A stretch of DNA of 64,000 nucleotides from Paenibacillus pasadenensis (GCF_023715725.1 NZ_JAMBOT010000016.1:33655-97654), one strand, 5' to 3'. Numbered from the stretch's first letter, positions 24,673-32,871 are shown. The notes: generated by a model not told the origin, from the sequence alone. A program made the numbers and translations.

Positions 24673-26184
24673 ATGCTCGCACGTAACAGCAAACGAATCG
24701 GAATTGCCATCGACGCCTCTGGAATCCGGTTCGCCGCATTGGGCAAAAAGAAGGGGCGCGTGCTGGAGAGAGCCGGATTTTTCGCTTTTCCCCAAGGGCT
24801 TATTGAACAGGACGCTATCGTCAACGAGGAAAGCCTCCGTCTCGCAATCCGGCAATGGGCCAAGGACAATCGGCTGCACGGAGCCAGAGCGGTGCTTGCG
24901 GTGCCGACTTCCCAAATCATCGTCCGCAAAATGTCGCTGCCCGCTGTGAACGACAAGGAGCTGCGGCAACTGATTCATCTGGAGGTCGAAACGGTGATGC
25001 ATCTGCCGTTTGAGCATCCCGTGTACGACTACACCGTGCTCAGCCGCGACGGCGAAAATACAAAAGTGCTCGTGTACGCCGCTCCGCGCAGCTGGATTGA
25101 GCCTCTTGTCGGGATGCTCCGCGAAGCGCGCATCCGTGTTGTCGGCACCGGCATGGTGGCGACCGCGCTGCAAGGCGCCAATGATCCCGCTGGCGAGGAG
25201 ACGCCGACGGAGCAGATGTATATTAACCTCCATGGAGCTGCGGCGGAAATTGCGATGTTTCATGAGGGAAGTCCGGTTTTTGTAAGAGCAATTGAGGAGG
25301 ACGCGGCCAAGGAAAGCCAGAACGGGCTGCGAATCGGCGAGCTGACGGCGGAAATCGTCCGGATGCTGAGCTTTTACCAATTCGGCCTTCAAGAAGGGCA
25401 GTCCCGTATTCATAAAGCCGTCATTACCGGAGATGGCCAGCAGGCGTTAACGCTTCAACAATCGCTGACGGCTGCTCTGCCGGAGGTAGAGTTTCACGCA
25501 GCCGGTCCTAACGCGATTGCCTTAAGCCATGCGGAAGAATCGTTTCTCGTTCCAGCCGGGCTGCTTGTTCGCAACGGCAAAATCCGGAGTCTCAATCTTT
25601 TGCCCCGCTCCGACCGGGAGCAGCGCTTTGCGCCGCTTGCCGCTTCGCTGCTGGCTGTTGCCTGGGTGGCCTGCTGCGCTCTTCTATTGTATAGCTACAT
25701 CGGAGAGCGGGGCATAGCCGGGCAAATGGAGGAACGCCTGTTGGCGGAAACTCAGCGGGAGCTGTCGCTGCAGCGGCAGCTGAACGACTTGAACAGCAAA
25801 GAGGGCCAAACGGCGGCCAATCCGCTGGAGCAAGCGGAAAGGTTAAAACAATCCCAGCGTGACACGGTCGGTTATATCCGCGATCTGGAATTTTATTTGC
25901 CGACTGGGTCCGAGCTGCAAAGCCTGACCTATTCGAGCGGCGGCCAGATCGAGCTGACGGTGCGTGTCCAAACGATGAAAAACGCTTCCCGGTATCTGTT
26001 CGACATTCGGCGCATCGACTGGCTGGAGCAAGGAACGCTCGTTTCTCTCAAGCAGGAGCTGACAGGCGGGGTGGAAGGAGCAAGCGGTTCCACGGACCTG
26101 GCGGCATTTTCCGCATCCTATTCCATTACACTTAAAAAGCTATCGTCTAAAAAGGAGGGAGACAGCGATGACGCAACGCCGTAA
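24673..26184 (+). CDS. PilM-PilN fusion, type IV pilus alignment complex
   Basis: A 503-residue protein. Residues about 8-300 are an actin-like PilM ATPase fold (RIGIAIDASGIRFAAL, RAVLAVPTSQIIVRKM, INLHGAAAEIAMFHEG, HKAVITGDGQQAL). Residues 307-311 are LNLLP, the INLLP-type motif with which PilN docks onto PilM. A membrane segment follows (about 319-341), then a coiled coil (LLAETQRELSLQRQLNDLNS) and a PilN periplasmic-like beta-alpha domain to residue 503. PilM and PilN are normally separate. The frame is continuous with no internal start of note. It would link the motor side of the pilus machine to PilO. Confidence 0.85.
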   Translation: MLARNSKRIGIAIDASGIRFAALGKKKGRVLERAGFFAFPQGLIEQDAIVNEESLRLAIRQWAKDNRLHGARAVLAVPTSQIIVRKMSLPAVNDKELRQLIHLEVETVMHLPFEHPVYDYTVLSRDGENTKVLVYAAPRSWIEPLVGMLREARIRVVGTGMVATALQGANDPAGEETPTEQMYINLHGAAAEIAMFHEGSPVFVRAIEEDAAKESQNGLRIGELTAEIVRMLSFYQFGLQEGQSRIHKAVITGDGQQALTLQQSLTAALPEVEFHAAGPNAIALSHAEESFLVPAGLLVRNGKIRSLNLLPRSDREQRFAPLAASLLAVAWVACCALLLYSYIGERGIAGQMEERLLAETQRELSLQRQLNDLNSKEGQTAANPLEQAERLKQSQRDTVGYIRDLEFYLPTGSELQSLTYSSGGQIELTVRVQTMKNASRYLFDIRRIDWLEQGTLVSLKQELTGGVEGASGSTDLAAFSASYSITLKKLSSKKEGDSDDATP

Positions 26185-26923
26185 CCCGCTGCTTTTGCTC
26201 GGCGCGTCCGTCCTGTTTCTGGTCCTGCTGCTGTTCTTTCTATATATACTAAGTCCGGCGGAAGAGCGCACGGCGCAGCTGCAAGGAAGAATGGATGCGC
26301 AGGAGAAGCTTAATGAAGCGTTGAGCAGCAAGCTTCAGGAGCGGACGGAGGAGACGAATGGACGTCCGGCGGACGGCGTTCAGGCCGAGCTCCCTTATTG
26401 GGACAACACGGAGCAGCTGCTGCTCGATTTGGAAAAGGCAGGGGAGGAAGCGGGCGTTACGCATATGTCGCTAGCTTTTAACGGAGATTTGGTTCATTCC
26501 AGGCCGCTTGCGGATGAAACGGAAAAAGCCGCTGCCAGCTCTATGGATCGTAGTGAACAAAGCGGACAGCAGCTGGAGCTGGGCGACGATGCCGACATGG
26601 CGGAGTTTGCAGAGACAACGACAGACTCACAGTCTGCGGACGGGAGTCAATCTCAGTCAACCGTGGAGCCGCTTCGTTTGCAGGTATCGGCCGTTGTAAA
26701 AGGAAATTATGACGACGTGCTTGCTTATGTCGAACGGCTGCACAAGCTGGAACGGATTACGACGCTGGAATCGCTGGAGCTTAACCGGGGGACGGACGCC
26801 TCTCAAGAGCTGACGGTGCCGCTTACGTTTACGGCGTATTTTCAACCGTCGTACCGGAAACAGATCGAGACTCCGCTGCTTCCCTATGCCGAGTCCTCGG
26901 TCCAAACGCCGCCGCGTTCCTAA
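26168..26923 (+). CDS. PilO-like type IV pilus alignment protein
   Basis: A 251-residue bitopic protein: short basic N-terminus, one membrane helix (LLLLGASVLFLVLLLFFLYIL), a coiled coil (residues about 38-65), then a Ser/Glu/Asp-rich linker (125-170) and a C-terminal ferredoxin-like domain (VEPLRLQVSAVVKGNYDDVL, YVERLHKLERITTLESLEL), the PilO layout. It overlaps the PilM-PilN gene by 17 bases, as pilN and pilO usually adjoin. PilO pairs with PilN to form the periplasmic, here extracytoplasmic, alignment subcomplex. Last gene of the pilus operon. Confidence 0.82.
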   Translation: MTQRRNPLLLLGASVLFLVLLLFFLYILSPAEERTAQLQGRMDAQEKLNEALSSKLQERTEETNGRPADGVQAELPYWDNTEQLLLDLEKAGEEAGVTHMSLAFNGDLVHSRPLADETEKAAASSMDRSEQSGQQLELGDDADMAEFAETTTDSQSADGSQSQSTVEPLRLQVSAVVKGNYDDVLAYVERLHKLERITTLESLELNRGTDASQELTVPLTFTAYFQPSYRKQIETPLLPYAESSVQTPPRS

Positions 26924-26945
26924 CCTGCTTATAAAACAGACACGA

Positions 26946-26985
26946 AGACCTTTGAGGCGCGATGATGCGCAGCGGAGGTCTTTTT
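26946..26985 (+). terminator. Terminator of the pilus operon
   Basis: AGACCT...AGGTCT outer stem with an inner CGC-gatgat-GCG stem, followed by TTTTT, 23 bases after the PilO-like gene. Confidence 0.75.
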
Positions 26986-27295
26986 GCCGTGGGGAAGCGG
27001 GATGGCGGAGATGGAAGGCACAAATTCAATATCCGGACGCCTCATGCGGACAGCATCCGCCCCCGAAGCTTCGACGCTCCGGCTCCCCGATTCGCCTTAT
27101 ACCCGCGTATGCCAAAAACTTTTCCCCCGGTATCCTTACATCCCGACAGAAACCAACCCCCATTCGACGCGTTCATACGGAAAGTAAACGAGGCTAACAA
27201 CCGCAGCATCCGCGCCGGAGCCTGTAAAAGGAGGGGGTTGCGGACGCCTTGCCGACAGCTGGAAACGCTTGCTGCGCAAGGCTTCGCGGCTTTGC

Positions 27296-27401
27296 CGACA
27301 AATCGCCGCGCGGCGCGCGCGGAGAGCGAGAGGGATGTCGGAAAAAACTTTTTGGCATAAGCCTTGTTCTGACAAACTTTATAAAATCCGGCCCCTATAA
27401 T
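27296..27401 (+). promoter_or_regulatory. spoIIE promoter with long spacer and Spo0A-box-like sites
   Basis: CTGACA (27369-27374), 21 bases, TATAAT (27396-27401), 36 bases before spoIIE. A 21-22 bp spacer is a hallmark of Spo0A-activated SigA promoters spoIIE and spoIIG of B. subtilis. A 0A-box-like TTTGTCAGA on the minus strand (27368-27376) overlaps the -35; further candidates are TTTGTCGGC (minus, near 27296-27304) and TGTCGGAAA (27336-27344). Direct Spo0A control is inferred. The gap 26986-27368 holds no convincing gene. Confidence 0.7.
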
Positions 27402-27436
27402 CAGACCTACACTAAGGCGGAAATGGTGGTGCCGTA

Positions 27437-29932
27437 ATGAAGGAAAAGGCCAACGTTGTTCTGTTCCCCGGCCAGCCTCGGACAAGCCGTGCGGCAGAGG
27501 CGCTGCGCAAGGGGAAGGAAAAGGCGGCGCAGCTGAGAGTGTTTCAGTTGATCGCAGCGAAGCGCTGGACGATTTTGCTAGCCGTCGTGGGATTCCTGCT
27601 CGGACGGGCGGTCATCCTGGAAAACCTGATGCCGTTCGCGCCAGCTTACTTTGCAGTCATCTATTTCCTAAGAAAGGATTCCTACAAGGTAGCCGCCCTC
27701 TCGCTTGTGGCCGGCAGCCTGCTAGCGGTGACGCCAAGCGCCATCCCGATTGCGATGGAGATCGCCGTGCTGTTCCTGCTCATTAAAGGACTGGAGGTGT
27801 ACGAAAAGGCGGAACTGTCGCAGGCCCCGATTCTTGTTTTTCTGGCAACGCTCATTGTGAAGCTGTTCGGGGTGTTTGTGCACGGCACGCTTGGCTGGTA
27901 CGACCTGATGATGGTCGGCGTGGAATCGGCGCTTGCGTTTGTGCTGACGCTGGTGTTTGTACAGGCGATTCCGGTGCTGACGATGACCCGCAAAAGCAAC
28001 ACGCTGAAAAACGAGGAAATCATCTGCCTGATGATTCTCATGGCGTCGGTCATGACGGGGGCGGTCGGCTGGACGATTCAAGGGCTCTCGCTGGAGCACA
28101 TCATGTCCCGGTACATGCTGCTGCTGTTTGCACTGGCAGGCGGCGCGCCGCTCGGAGCATCCGTCGGCGTCATTGCAGGGCTGATTTTGAGCCTGGCTAA
28201 TCTGAATGCGGTCGTGCAAATGAGTGTGCTCGCCTTTTCCGGCCTGCTGGCCGGGCTGCTCAGGGAAGGCGGACGGATGGCGGTTGCGTTCGGCATGCTG
28301 CTTGGCACTTCAATTCTTTCCTTATATGTAGGCGGAGGAACGGATGTGATGGCGAGCACCTGGGAGTCGGTCGCCGCAGCGGCGATGTTCCTGCTCACGC
28401 CAAAGCTGGTCGTCAAAACGATTTCCCGCTACGTGCCGGGGACGACGGAGCATGTGAAGTCGCAGCATGAATACGCCAAGCGGGTTCGCGAGGTAACGGC
28501 CCAGCGGGTCACGCAGTTCTCCGAGGTGTTCCGCCAGCTGGCGACGAGCTTTGGACAGCTCAATACGGCGGCTCCGCAGAAGCCGGCCGAAGAGGAAATG
28601 CAGCATTTTATGAATATGGCCTCCGAAAAGGTATGCGCGGGCTGCCATCGCAAAGATATGTGCTGGAACGCGAAGTTTTACGACACCTATAAGATGATGA
28701 CCGAGATGATGTCGGCAATAGACGAGGGAGAAATTGCCGGACGGAAGGACATGCCGAGAGCATGGACGGGCCATTGCAGCAAAACGCATGCGGTGATGGG
28801 AGCGCTGCAGCAGCAGCATGAACGGTACAAGCATGATATGCACTGGAAAAGGCAAATATTCGAATCGCGGCAGCTTGTAGCGGATCAGCTGGCCGGGGTG
28901 TCGCAGATCATGGAGGATTTGGCGAGAGAAATTCAGCGGGAGGGCCAGCAGCTGCATTTGCAGGAGGAGCAGATCCGCGACGCGCTGGAGTCGCTTGGAC
29001 TGTCCATCCACGGCATCGATATTATCAGTCTTGAGGAAGGGAATGTGGAAATTGAGGTTTATCATACTTTCCCGCAGGGACACGACGAGGGCCGCAAAAT
29101 TATTGCGCCGCTGCTCAGTGACATTTTGGGCGAGCATGTGGCGGTGAAGGCGGAGCGGGACCCTTCGAAAAATGGAGAGCCCAGACTCATCCGCTTCGGA
29201 TCGGCGAAGGAATTCGAGGTGGCGACCGGCATTGCCGGGGCAGCCAAAGGCGGCGGATTGCTGTCGGGAGACAGCTTTAGCACGGTAGAGCTTGGCAACG
29301 GTAAATTCGCGGTCGCAATAAGCGACGGCATGGGCAACGGCGAAAGAGCCCGGCTGGAAAGCAGTACGGCGCTTAACATTTTGCAGCAGCTGCTTCAGTC
29401 CGGGATGGACGAGCAGCTGGCGATCAAGTCGGTCAACTCGGTGCTGATGCTTCGCTCGCCGGATGAGATGTACGCGACGGTGGACGTCGCCTTGATCGAT
29501 CTGTACACGGCGCAAACGACGTTTATGAAGATCGGCTCAACGCCAAGCTTCATTAAAAGGGGAAGCGAGGTTATTCCGGTGGCGGCCAACAACTTGCCGA
29601 TCGGCATTTTGCAGGACATCGACGTTGACCTGGTCCGCATGCAGCTGCAGCCCGGCGACACGCTCATTATGATGACCGACGGCATCTACGACGCTCCCGG
29701 CCATGCGGTCAACAAGGAGCTGTGGATGAAGCGCATCATTCAGGAGATGGGCACCGACGAGCCGCAGGAAATCGCTGATATGCTGCTGGAGCGCGTCGTG
29801 CGCCAGTACAAAGGCGAGATCGTCGACGACATGACCGTCGTCGTTGCTCAGGTGGACAAGCACAGGCCGGAATGGGCAACGTTCCGCTGGCCGGGCCTGA
29901 ACAAGATTGAGCGGCCGAGAACGGTCAGCTGA
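27437..29932 (+). CDS. spoIIE: Stage II sporulation protein E, SpoIIAA-P phosphatase
   Basis: An 831-residue protein. Residues about 40-320 hold about ten membrane segments (TILLAVVGFLLGRAVILENL onward). The central region, about 330-580, corresponds to the oligomerisation and FtsZ-binding part and has a cysteine cluster (CAGCHRKDMC). The C-terminal PP2C phosphatase has metal-binding Asp at about 630 (ISDGMGNGERARLES) and about 748 (MMTDGIYDAP). SpoIIE localises to the polar septum and dephosphorylates SpoIIAA, freeing SigF in the forespore. Length matches B. subtilis (827). Confidence 0.96.
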   Translation: MKEKANVVLFPGQPRTSRAAEALRKGKEKAAQLRVFQLIAAKRWTILLAVVGFLLGRAVILENLMPFAPAYFAVIYFLRKDSYKVAALSLVAGSLLAVTPSAIPIAMEIAVLFLLIKGLEVYEKAELSQAPILVFLATLIVKLFGVFVHGTLGWYDLMMVGVESALAFVLTLVFVQAIPVLTMTRKSNTLKNEEIICLMILMASVMTGAVGWTIQGLSLEHIMSRYMLLLFALAGGAPLGASVGVIAGLILSLANLNAVVQMSVLAFSGLLAGLLREGGRMAVAFGMLLGTSILSLYVGGGTDVMASTWESVAAAAMFLLTPKLVVKTISRYVPGTTEHVKSQHEYAKRVREVTAQRVTQFSEVFRQLATSFGQLNTAAPQKPAEEEMQHFMNMASEKVCAGCHRKDMCWNAKFYDTYKMMTEMMSAIDEGEIAGRKDMPRAWTGHCSKTHAVMGALQQQHERYKHDMHWKRQIFESRQLVADQLAGVSQIMEDLAREIQREGQQLHLQEEQIRDALESLGLSIHGIDIISLEEGNVEIEVYHTFPQGHDEGRKIIAPLLSDILGEHVAVKAERDPSKNGEPRLIRFGSAKEFEVATGIAGAAKGGGLLSGDSFSTVELGNGKFAVAISDGMGNGERARLESSTALNILQQLLQSGMDEQLAIKSVNSVLMLRSPDEMYATVDVALIDLYTAQTTFMKIGSTPSFIKRGSEVIPVAANNLPIGILQDIDVDLVRMQLQPGDTLIMMTDGIYDAPGHAVNKELWMKRIIQEMGTDEPQEIADMLLERVVRQYKGEIVDDMTVVVAQVDKHRPEWATFRWPGLNKIERPRTVS

Positions 29933-30118
29933 CGGAAACCTGAGGGCAAGAAGGAATGGGTCAACTCGGTTAAAAGGGAATGGCTGACTGCGGAAAGCAG
30001 CGCTAGAATTGCCGCGAAAGTAAAAGCGGCTTCGGAACAGACCGGGATGAACGGCCGCCCGCAGTACATTGCGATATCGCAATCCGTGAACATGCCGGAT
30101 CTGCTTGAGCATAAATGA
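29933..30118 (+). other. 61-codon open frame without start codon, directly after the spoIIE stop
   Basis: In the same frame as spoIIE, after its TGA, 61 sense codons run to a second TGA at 30116. They read like coding sequence (VKREWLTAESSARIAAKVKA, then NGRPQYIAISQSVNMPDLLE). No ATG, GTG or TTG occurs in frame before codon 39. An ATG at 29956 is out of frame and stops after five codons. It may be a decayed small gene, a frame-shifted one, or a readthrough extension. The rest of the gap to 30468 shows no gene. Confidence 0.35.
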
Positions 30119-30468
30119 CAGCTGAACATGGAAGAGTGGTGAGCGGTAAAAGCGGTGACGATGGAAAAGTGCCCGGTGGCTATTAAAGCGATAAGGATGG
30201 GAGGAGAGACGGACCGGCAAGGCAACAAGGCGGACGCTAACGGAGGTGGAGAAGGAGTCGAGAGAGCAGCGGGAGGCTGGTGACAAGCCGTTAGACATGG
30301 CTGAGCTCTAAAAAAAGAACATGAAACAAGACTAAACGAACAGATCCTTCTATAAAAGGTCCAGAGAGAGCCGCGGCAGAGCGGCGGATAAAGGTCAAAA
30401 GGGGACAAGATCGAGATATCGCAATCATTCAAAAACAATTCATTCAAATTCGAGGAGGAATTTTAATT

Positions 30469-31290
30469 ATGACGATGATGACCCGCAAAAACCCAGGTAG
30501 TGTCCGTTCCCGTAAAAAACGCGAAAGCCTGCAGGCAAAGCAGCAGCAGCGACTGGTAGAACAGCTGCGCCAGGAAGAGGCGAAGCAGCTGGAGGAGGCC
30601 CGTAAGCGCCGCGAGGAGGAACGCGCCAAAAGACGCGAGGCCGAGGCCCGGATGGAGGAGCTGAGGCTGGAGGAAATGCTGATGCGCGAAATGGAGCGCA
30701 TGCGGATGACGGCGGACCGCAAACGCGGCAAGCGGCTGTGGACCGCCGAGGAGCGAATGGCGCAGCGCGCCTTCGTTGCGGCGCTGCTGGAAACGGCGTC
30801 GGCCTCCGCAGCGGAGCAGGAGGCCGAGCGCTCCGGCTATGCCGAGGGCTGGATGCCCGCGGCAGCCGCAGCAGGCGGGCGCCGCTCCGGCGGAGCTGGC
30901 GGCGCGCGCCATGCCGCAGCGGCGGAACGCACCGGCTCCAGAGCGCAGCTGGAGCTGGTGCCGCCGCAAGGCGCTCTAGGCAGCGCGCATAGCCGCGCCG
31001 CCAAGGGAGCAGCGCCGCCGGGTGAGGGCGGCGCAAGGGATTCGGCGCAGGCGGAAGCTGCGCCGGGAGCTTTGCCGCTGGGCCGGGCGACAGCCGGCCA
31101 GCTGCAGCGGCTCGCCGCCGCGGTGCTTGCGGCGGCCCCGGGCGGGCGGCGACGATCGACCGCCGCGGAGGCGCGCCGAAGGCGGCGCGGGGCAGTGCGC
31201 AGCCCATGCGGCGTTAGCGAGTTCCGCCTGAGGCTTTTGCCCGGGCCATCCGCAACACGGAAGGAGGCCGGAAGCGGCGACATTTCTTAA
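30469..31290 (+). CDS. Unrecognised highly charged coiled-coil protein
   Basis: A 273-residue frame preceded by an excellent SD (GAGGAGGAA, nine bases before ATG 30469), which argues it is translated. Residues 1-95 are a continuous charged helix rich in Glu, Arg, Lys and Gln (EQLRQEEAKQLEEARKRREE), a probable single alpha-helix or coiled coil. The remainder is Ala/Gly/Arg/Pro-rich low complexity encoded by very GC-rich DNA; its reliability as protein is lower. No membrane segment or signal peptide. No family was recognised. It lies alone between spoIIE and a terminator. Confidence 0.55.
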   Translation: MTMMTRKNPGSVRSRKKRESLQAKQQQRLVEQLRQEEAKQLEEARKRREEERAKRREAEARMEELRLEEMLMREMERMRMTADRKRGKRLWTAEERMAQRAFVAALLETASASAAEQEAERSGYAEGWMPAAAAAGGRRSGGAGGARHAAAAERTGSRAQLELVPPQGALGSAHSRAAKGAAPPGEGGARDSAQAEAAPGALPLGRATAGQLQRLAAAVLAAAPGGRRRSTAAEARRRRRGAVRSPCGVSEFRLRLLPGPSATRKEAGSGDIS

Positions 31291-31435
31291 TCCGGCTTGG
31301 CACAATTGAATAAGCAATGACGAGATCGCCCATCCGCCACCGGGGCAGGAGCTGTCAGCAGGCAGCCCGCCGGTCGCGGCCCGGCGTCACCATAATCGCC
31401 CTTCCTCATCCGGAAGCAGGCGGACCATATAGATA

Positions 31436-31469
31436 AACCGGCAGCCCCCATTCGGGCCGCCGGTTTTTT
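31436..31469 (+). terminator. Terminator downstream of the charged coiled-coil gene
   Basis: AACCGGC...GCCGGTT with an inner GCCC/GGGC pairing, followed by TTTTTT. The 31291-31435 stretch before it shows no gene. Confidence 0.8.
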
Positions 31470-31545
31470 ACATGAAAACTCTTTTTAATGGCACTCCATA
31501 ATTATAGTAAAATTGTTGCAGCAGACATACAAAGGGGTGCCGGTA

Positions 31546-31875
31546 TTGGAGTTAGCCATTGCTTTAACGGTAACTTTTATCATCTATTTAGGGTTTATTT
31601 TTTTGTGGAGAATGAGTCGGTACAATAAAAACCTTCCCCTCTCAAGCGTGGATGCCGTGGTGATAAAAAAGAGAATTGACGAATGGAAGGGCGGTACCAA
31701 CTCCCCCATTATTAAAGAATATTATGTTGAGTTTGATATTCAGGGAGAAAAGATCGAGTTAAAAGTCCTCAAACGCAGCGATTATGAACGATTAGAAACC
31801 GGCAGCTCTGGAGTTCTGTCTTACCAAATAAATAGACTGTATAAACTTTTTGTTCGTTTTGATGAGCATGCTTAA
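31546..31875 (+). CDS. DUF2500-like membrane protein
   Basis: A 109-residue protein read from TTG 31546, which has AAAGGGG nine bases upstream; an earlier in-frame TTG (31513) lacks an SD. One membrane helix (AIALTVTFIIYLGFIFLW) is followed by a soluble beta-rich domain. The segment IIKEYYVEFDIQGEKIELKV and then SDYERLETGSSGVLSYQ matches the DUF2500 pattern (YYVTFE...ELSVSGKEYGLL-GD-G-LTYQG). Function unknown. DNA here is markedly more AT-rich than the surroundings. Confidence 0.65.
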   Translation: MELAIALTVTFIIYLGFIFLWRMSRYNKNLPLSSVDAVVIKKRIDEWKGGTNSPIIKEYYVEFDIQGEKIELKVLKRSDYERLETGSSGVLSYQINRLYKLFVRFDEHA

Positions 31876-31999
31876 ATAGTTTAACCGGCAGTGAATCAAC
31901 AGTGCTCAGCCCATTGCTCGCTATTATTGGCGCAGTAATTCTTCAGATATAGTAGTGTCCAATACATATTAAAGCAGCTATCCAGTAGAAGCATATTGA

Positions 32000-32095
32000 A
32001 TCGATTCTGAAAAACCAGATGTAGGTATCCTTGACCCAAATCAAGAAGGCTGGGAGGTATTGAATGAGCAATATTTTACCATTTCCTATTTCTAA
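32000..32095 (+). pseudogene. Possible 3' remnant of a lost coding sequence
   Basis: Thirty-one codons open to TAA 32093 read plausibly as a protein C-terminus (IDSEKPDVGILDPNQEGW, then EVLNEQYFTISYF). There is no start; a stop (31997-31999) precedes it directly. It overlaps the start of the next small gene by 32 bases. It may be the degraded end of an accessory gene. Weak evidence. Confidence 0.25.
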
Positions 32096-32300
32096 TCACG
32101 AAAATGTCTCAGGCAAATACTATTGTCTATTAATCAAAAACGAAATATCGTCCGGGAAGTGTCTGGATATTAATTATGAACTGACCAACATTATAAAAGA
32201 AGATCTCATGAAAGGGATCAAAATGACCCTGAACATGAACCGAGATGAAATGGAAACAATATGCCTCTGTTGCCCTTACTATCCTTTGAAATACGAATAA
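32064..32300 (+). CDS. Small hypothetical protein, low GC
   Basis: A 78-residue frame with GGGAGGT seven bases before ATG 32064. The sequence MSNILPFPISNHENVSGKYY ends in a cysteine-containing patch (ICLCCPYYPLKYE). No family recognised. Its AT-rich composition, like the DUF2500-like gene before it, suggests recent acquisition. It is followed at once by a small hairpin (GAAACC-GGTTTC at 32303) and a terminator. Confidence 0.5.
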   Translation: MSNILPFPISNHENVSGKYYCLLIKNEISSGKCLDINYELTNIIKEDLMKGIKMTLNMNRDEMETICLCCPYYPLKYE

Positions 32301-32342
32301 GATGAAACCGCTATCCGGTTTCCTCCTCCTTCCCCCTCCCCC

Positions 32343-32379
32343 AAGGGCAGTCCTTTACGGACGGCCCTTTTCTTTTTTC
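32343..32379 (+). terminator. Terminator closing the low-GC patch
   Basis: AAGGGC-a-GTCC-tttac-GGAC-g-GCCCTT followed by TTCTTTTTT. Confidence 0.85.
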
Positions 32380-32390
32380 TCTGGAACCCG

Positions 32391-32440
32391 TTGACAAATA
32401 TTTGTATAGGTTATATGGTTAGTTACATGAGTAATTAACC
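32391..32440 (+). promoter_or_regulatory. Promoter and GntR operator of the ABC exporter operon
   Basis: TTGACA (32391-32396), a 17-base spacer and TATGGT (32414-32419). Overlapping and following the -10 is an inverted repeat GGTTAGTTAC-atga-GTAATTAACC (32417-32440) with one mismatch, a good candidate autoregulatory operator for the GntR-type regulator encoded just downstream. Confidence 0.65.
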
Positions 32441-32458
32441 AATGTGGTGGTGAGGCTA

Positions 32459-32827
32459 ATGAGCTTTCCAATGGATGACGGAAGGCCGATTTTCCAGCAG
32501 ATCGCGGAGAGAATCGAGGATGACATCGTAGACGGGACGCTTCCAGAGGAAGGGCAGGCGCCGTCGACGACGCATTTTGCCCAGTTCTACGGCATCAATC
32601 CGGCAACAGCGGCCAAGGGCGTGAATGTGCTGGTGGACCAAGGCATTTTATATAAGAAGAGGGGGATCGGCATGTTTGTAGCGCAAGGGTCAAGAGAGCG
32701 CCTAATTATCAAGCGTCAGGAGCAGTTTTACGAAATGTACGTTGTACCGCTGCTGCGCGAGGCGGAGAAGCTGGGCATTGACAGTAAACAGCTGGCGGTA
32801 TTAATCCAAGAGAAGGGGCGGGGCTGA
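32459..32827 (+). CDS. GntR-family transcriptional regulator, YtrA subfamily
   Basis: A 122-residue protein: a winged-helix GntR domain (GRPIFQQIAERIEDDIVDGT, STTHFAQFYGINPATAAKG) and a short C-terminal dimerisation tail of about 45 residues, characteristic of YtrA-type regulators. Start ATG 32459 follows GGTGAGG; an upstream in-frame start has no support. YtrA regulators repress adjacent ABC exporters that respond to cell-wall stress or antibiotics in B. subtilis; the effector here is unknown. Followed by the ATPase gene. Confidence 0.9.
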   Translation: MSFPMDDGRPIFQQIAERIEDDIVDGTLPEEGQAPSTTHFAQFYGINPATAAKGVNVLVDQGILYKKRGIGMFVAQGSRERLIIKRQEQFYEMYVVPLLREAEKLGIDSKQLAVLIQEKGRG

Positions 32828-32871
32828 AGATGAGCGTGAACATGTCTTCCAACAATAAAGGAGCCGGTGTG

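Noticed and set aside
26962..27360. 132-codon plus-strand frame in the pilus-spoIIE gap
   Set aside because: No SD, no recognisable content, begins inside the pilus terminator and ends in the spoIIE control region.
26924..27436. tRNA genes upstream of spoIIE, as in B. subtilis
   Set aside because: No cloverleaf or CCA-preceded acceptor could be read in this gap.
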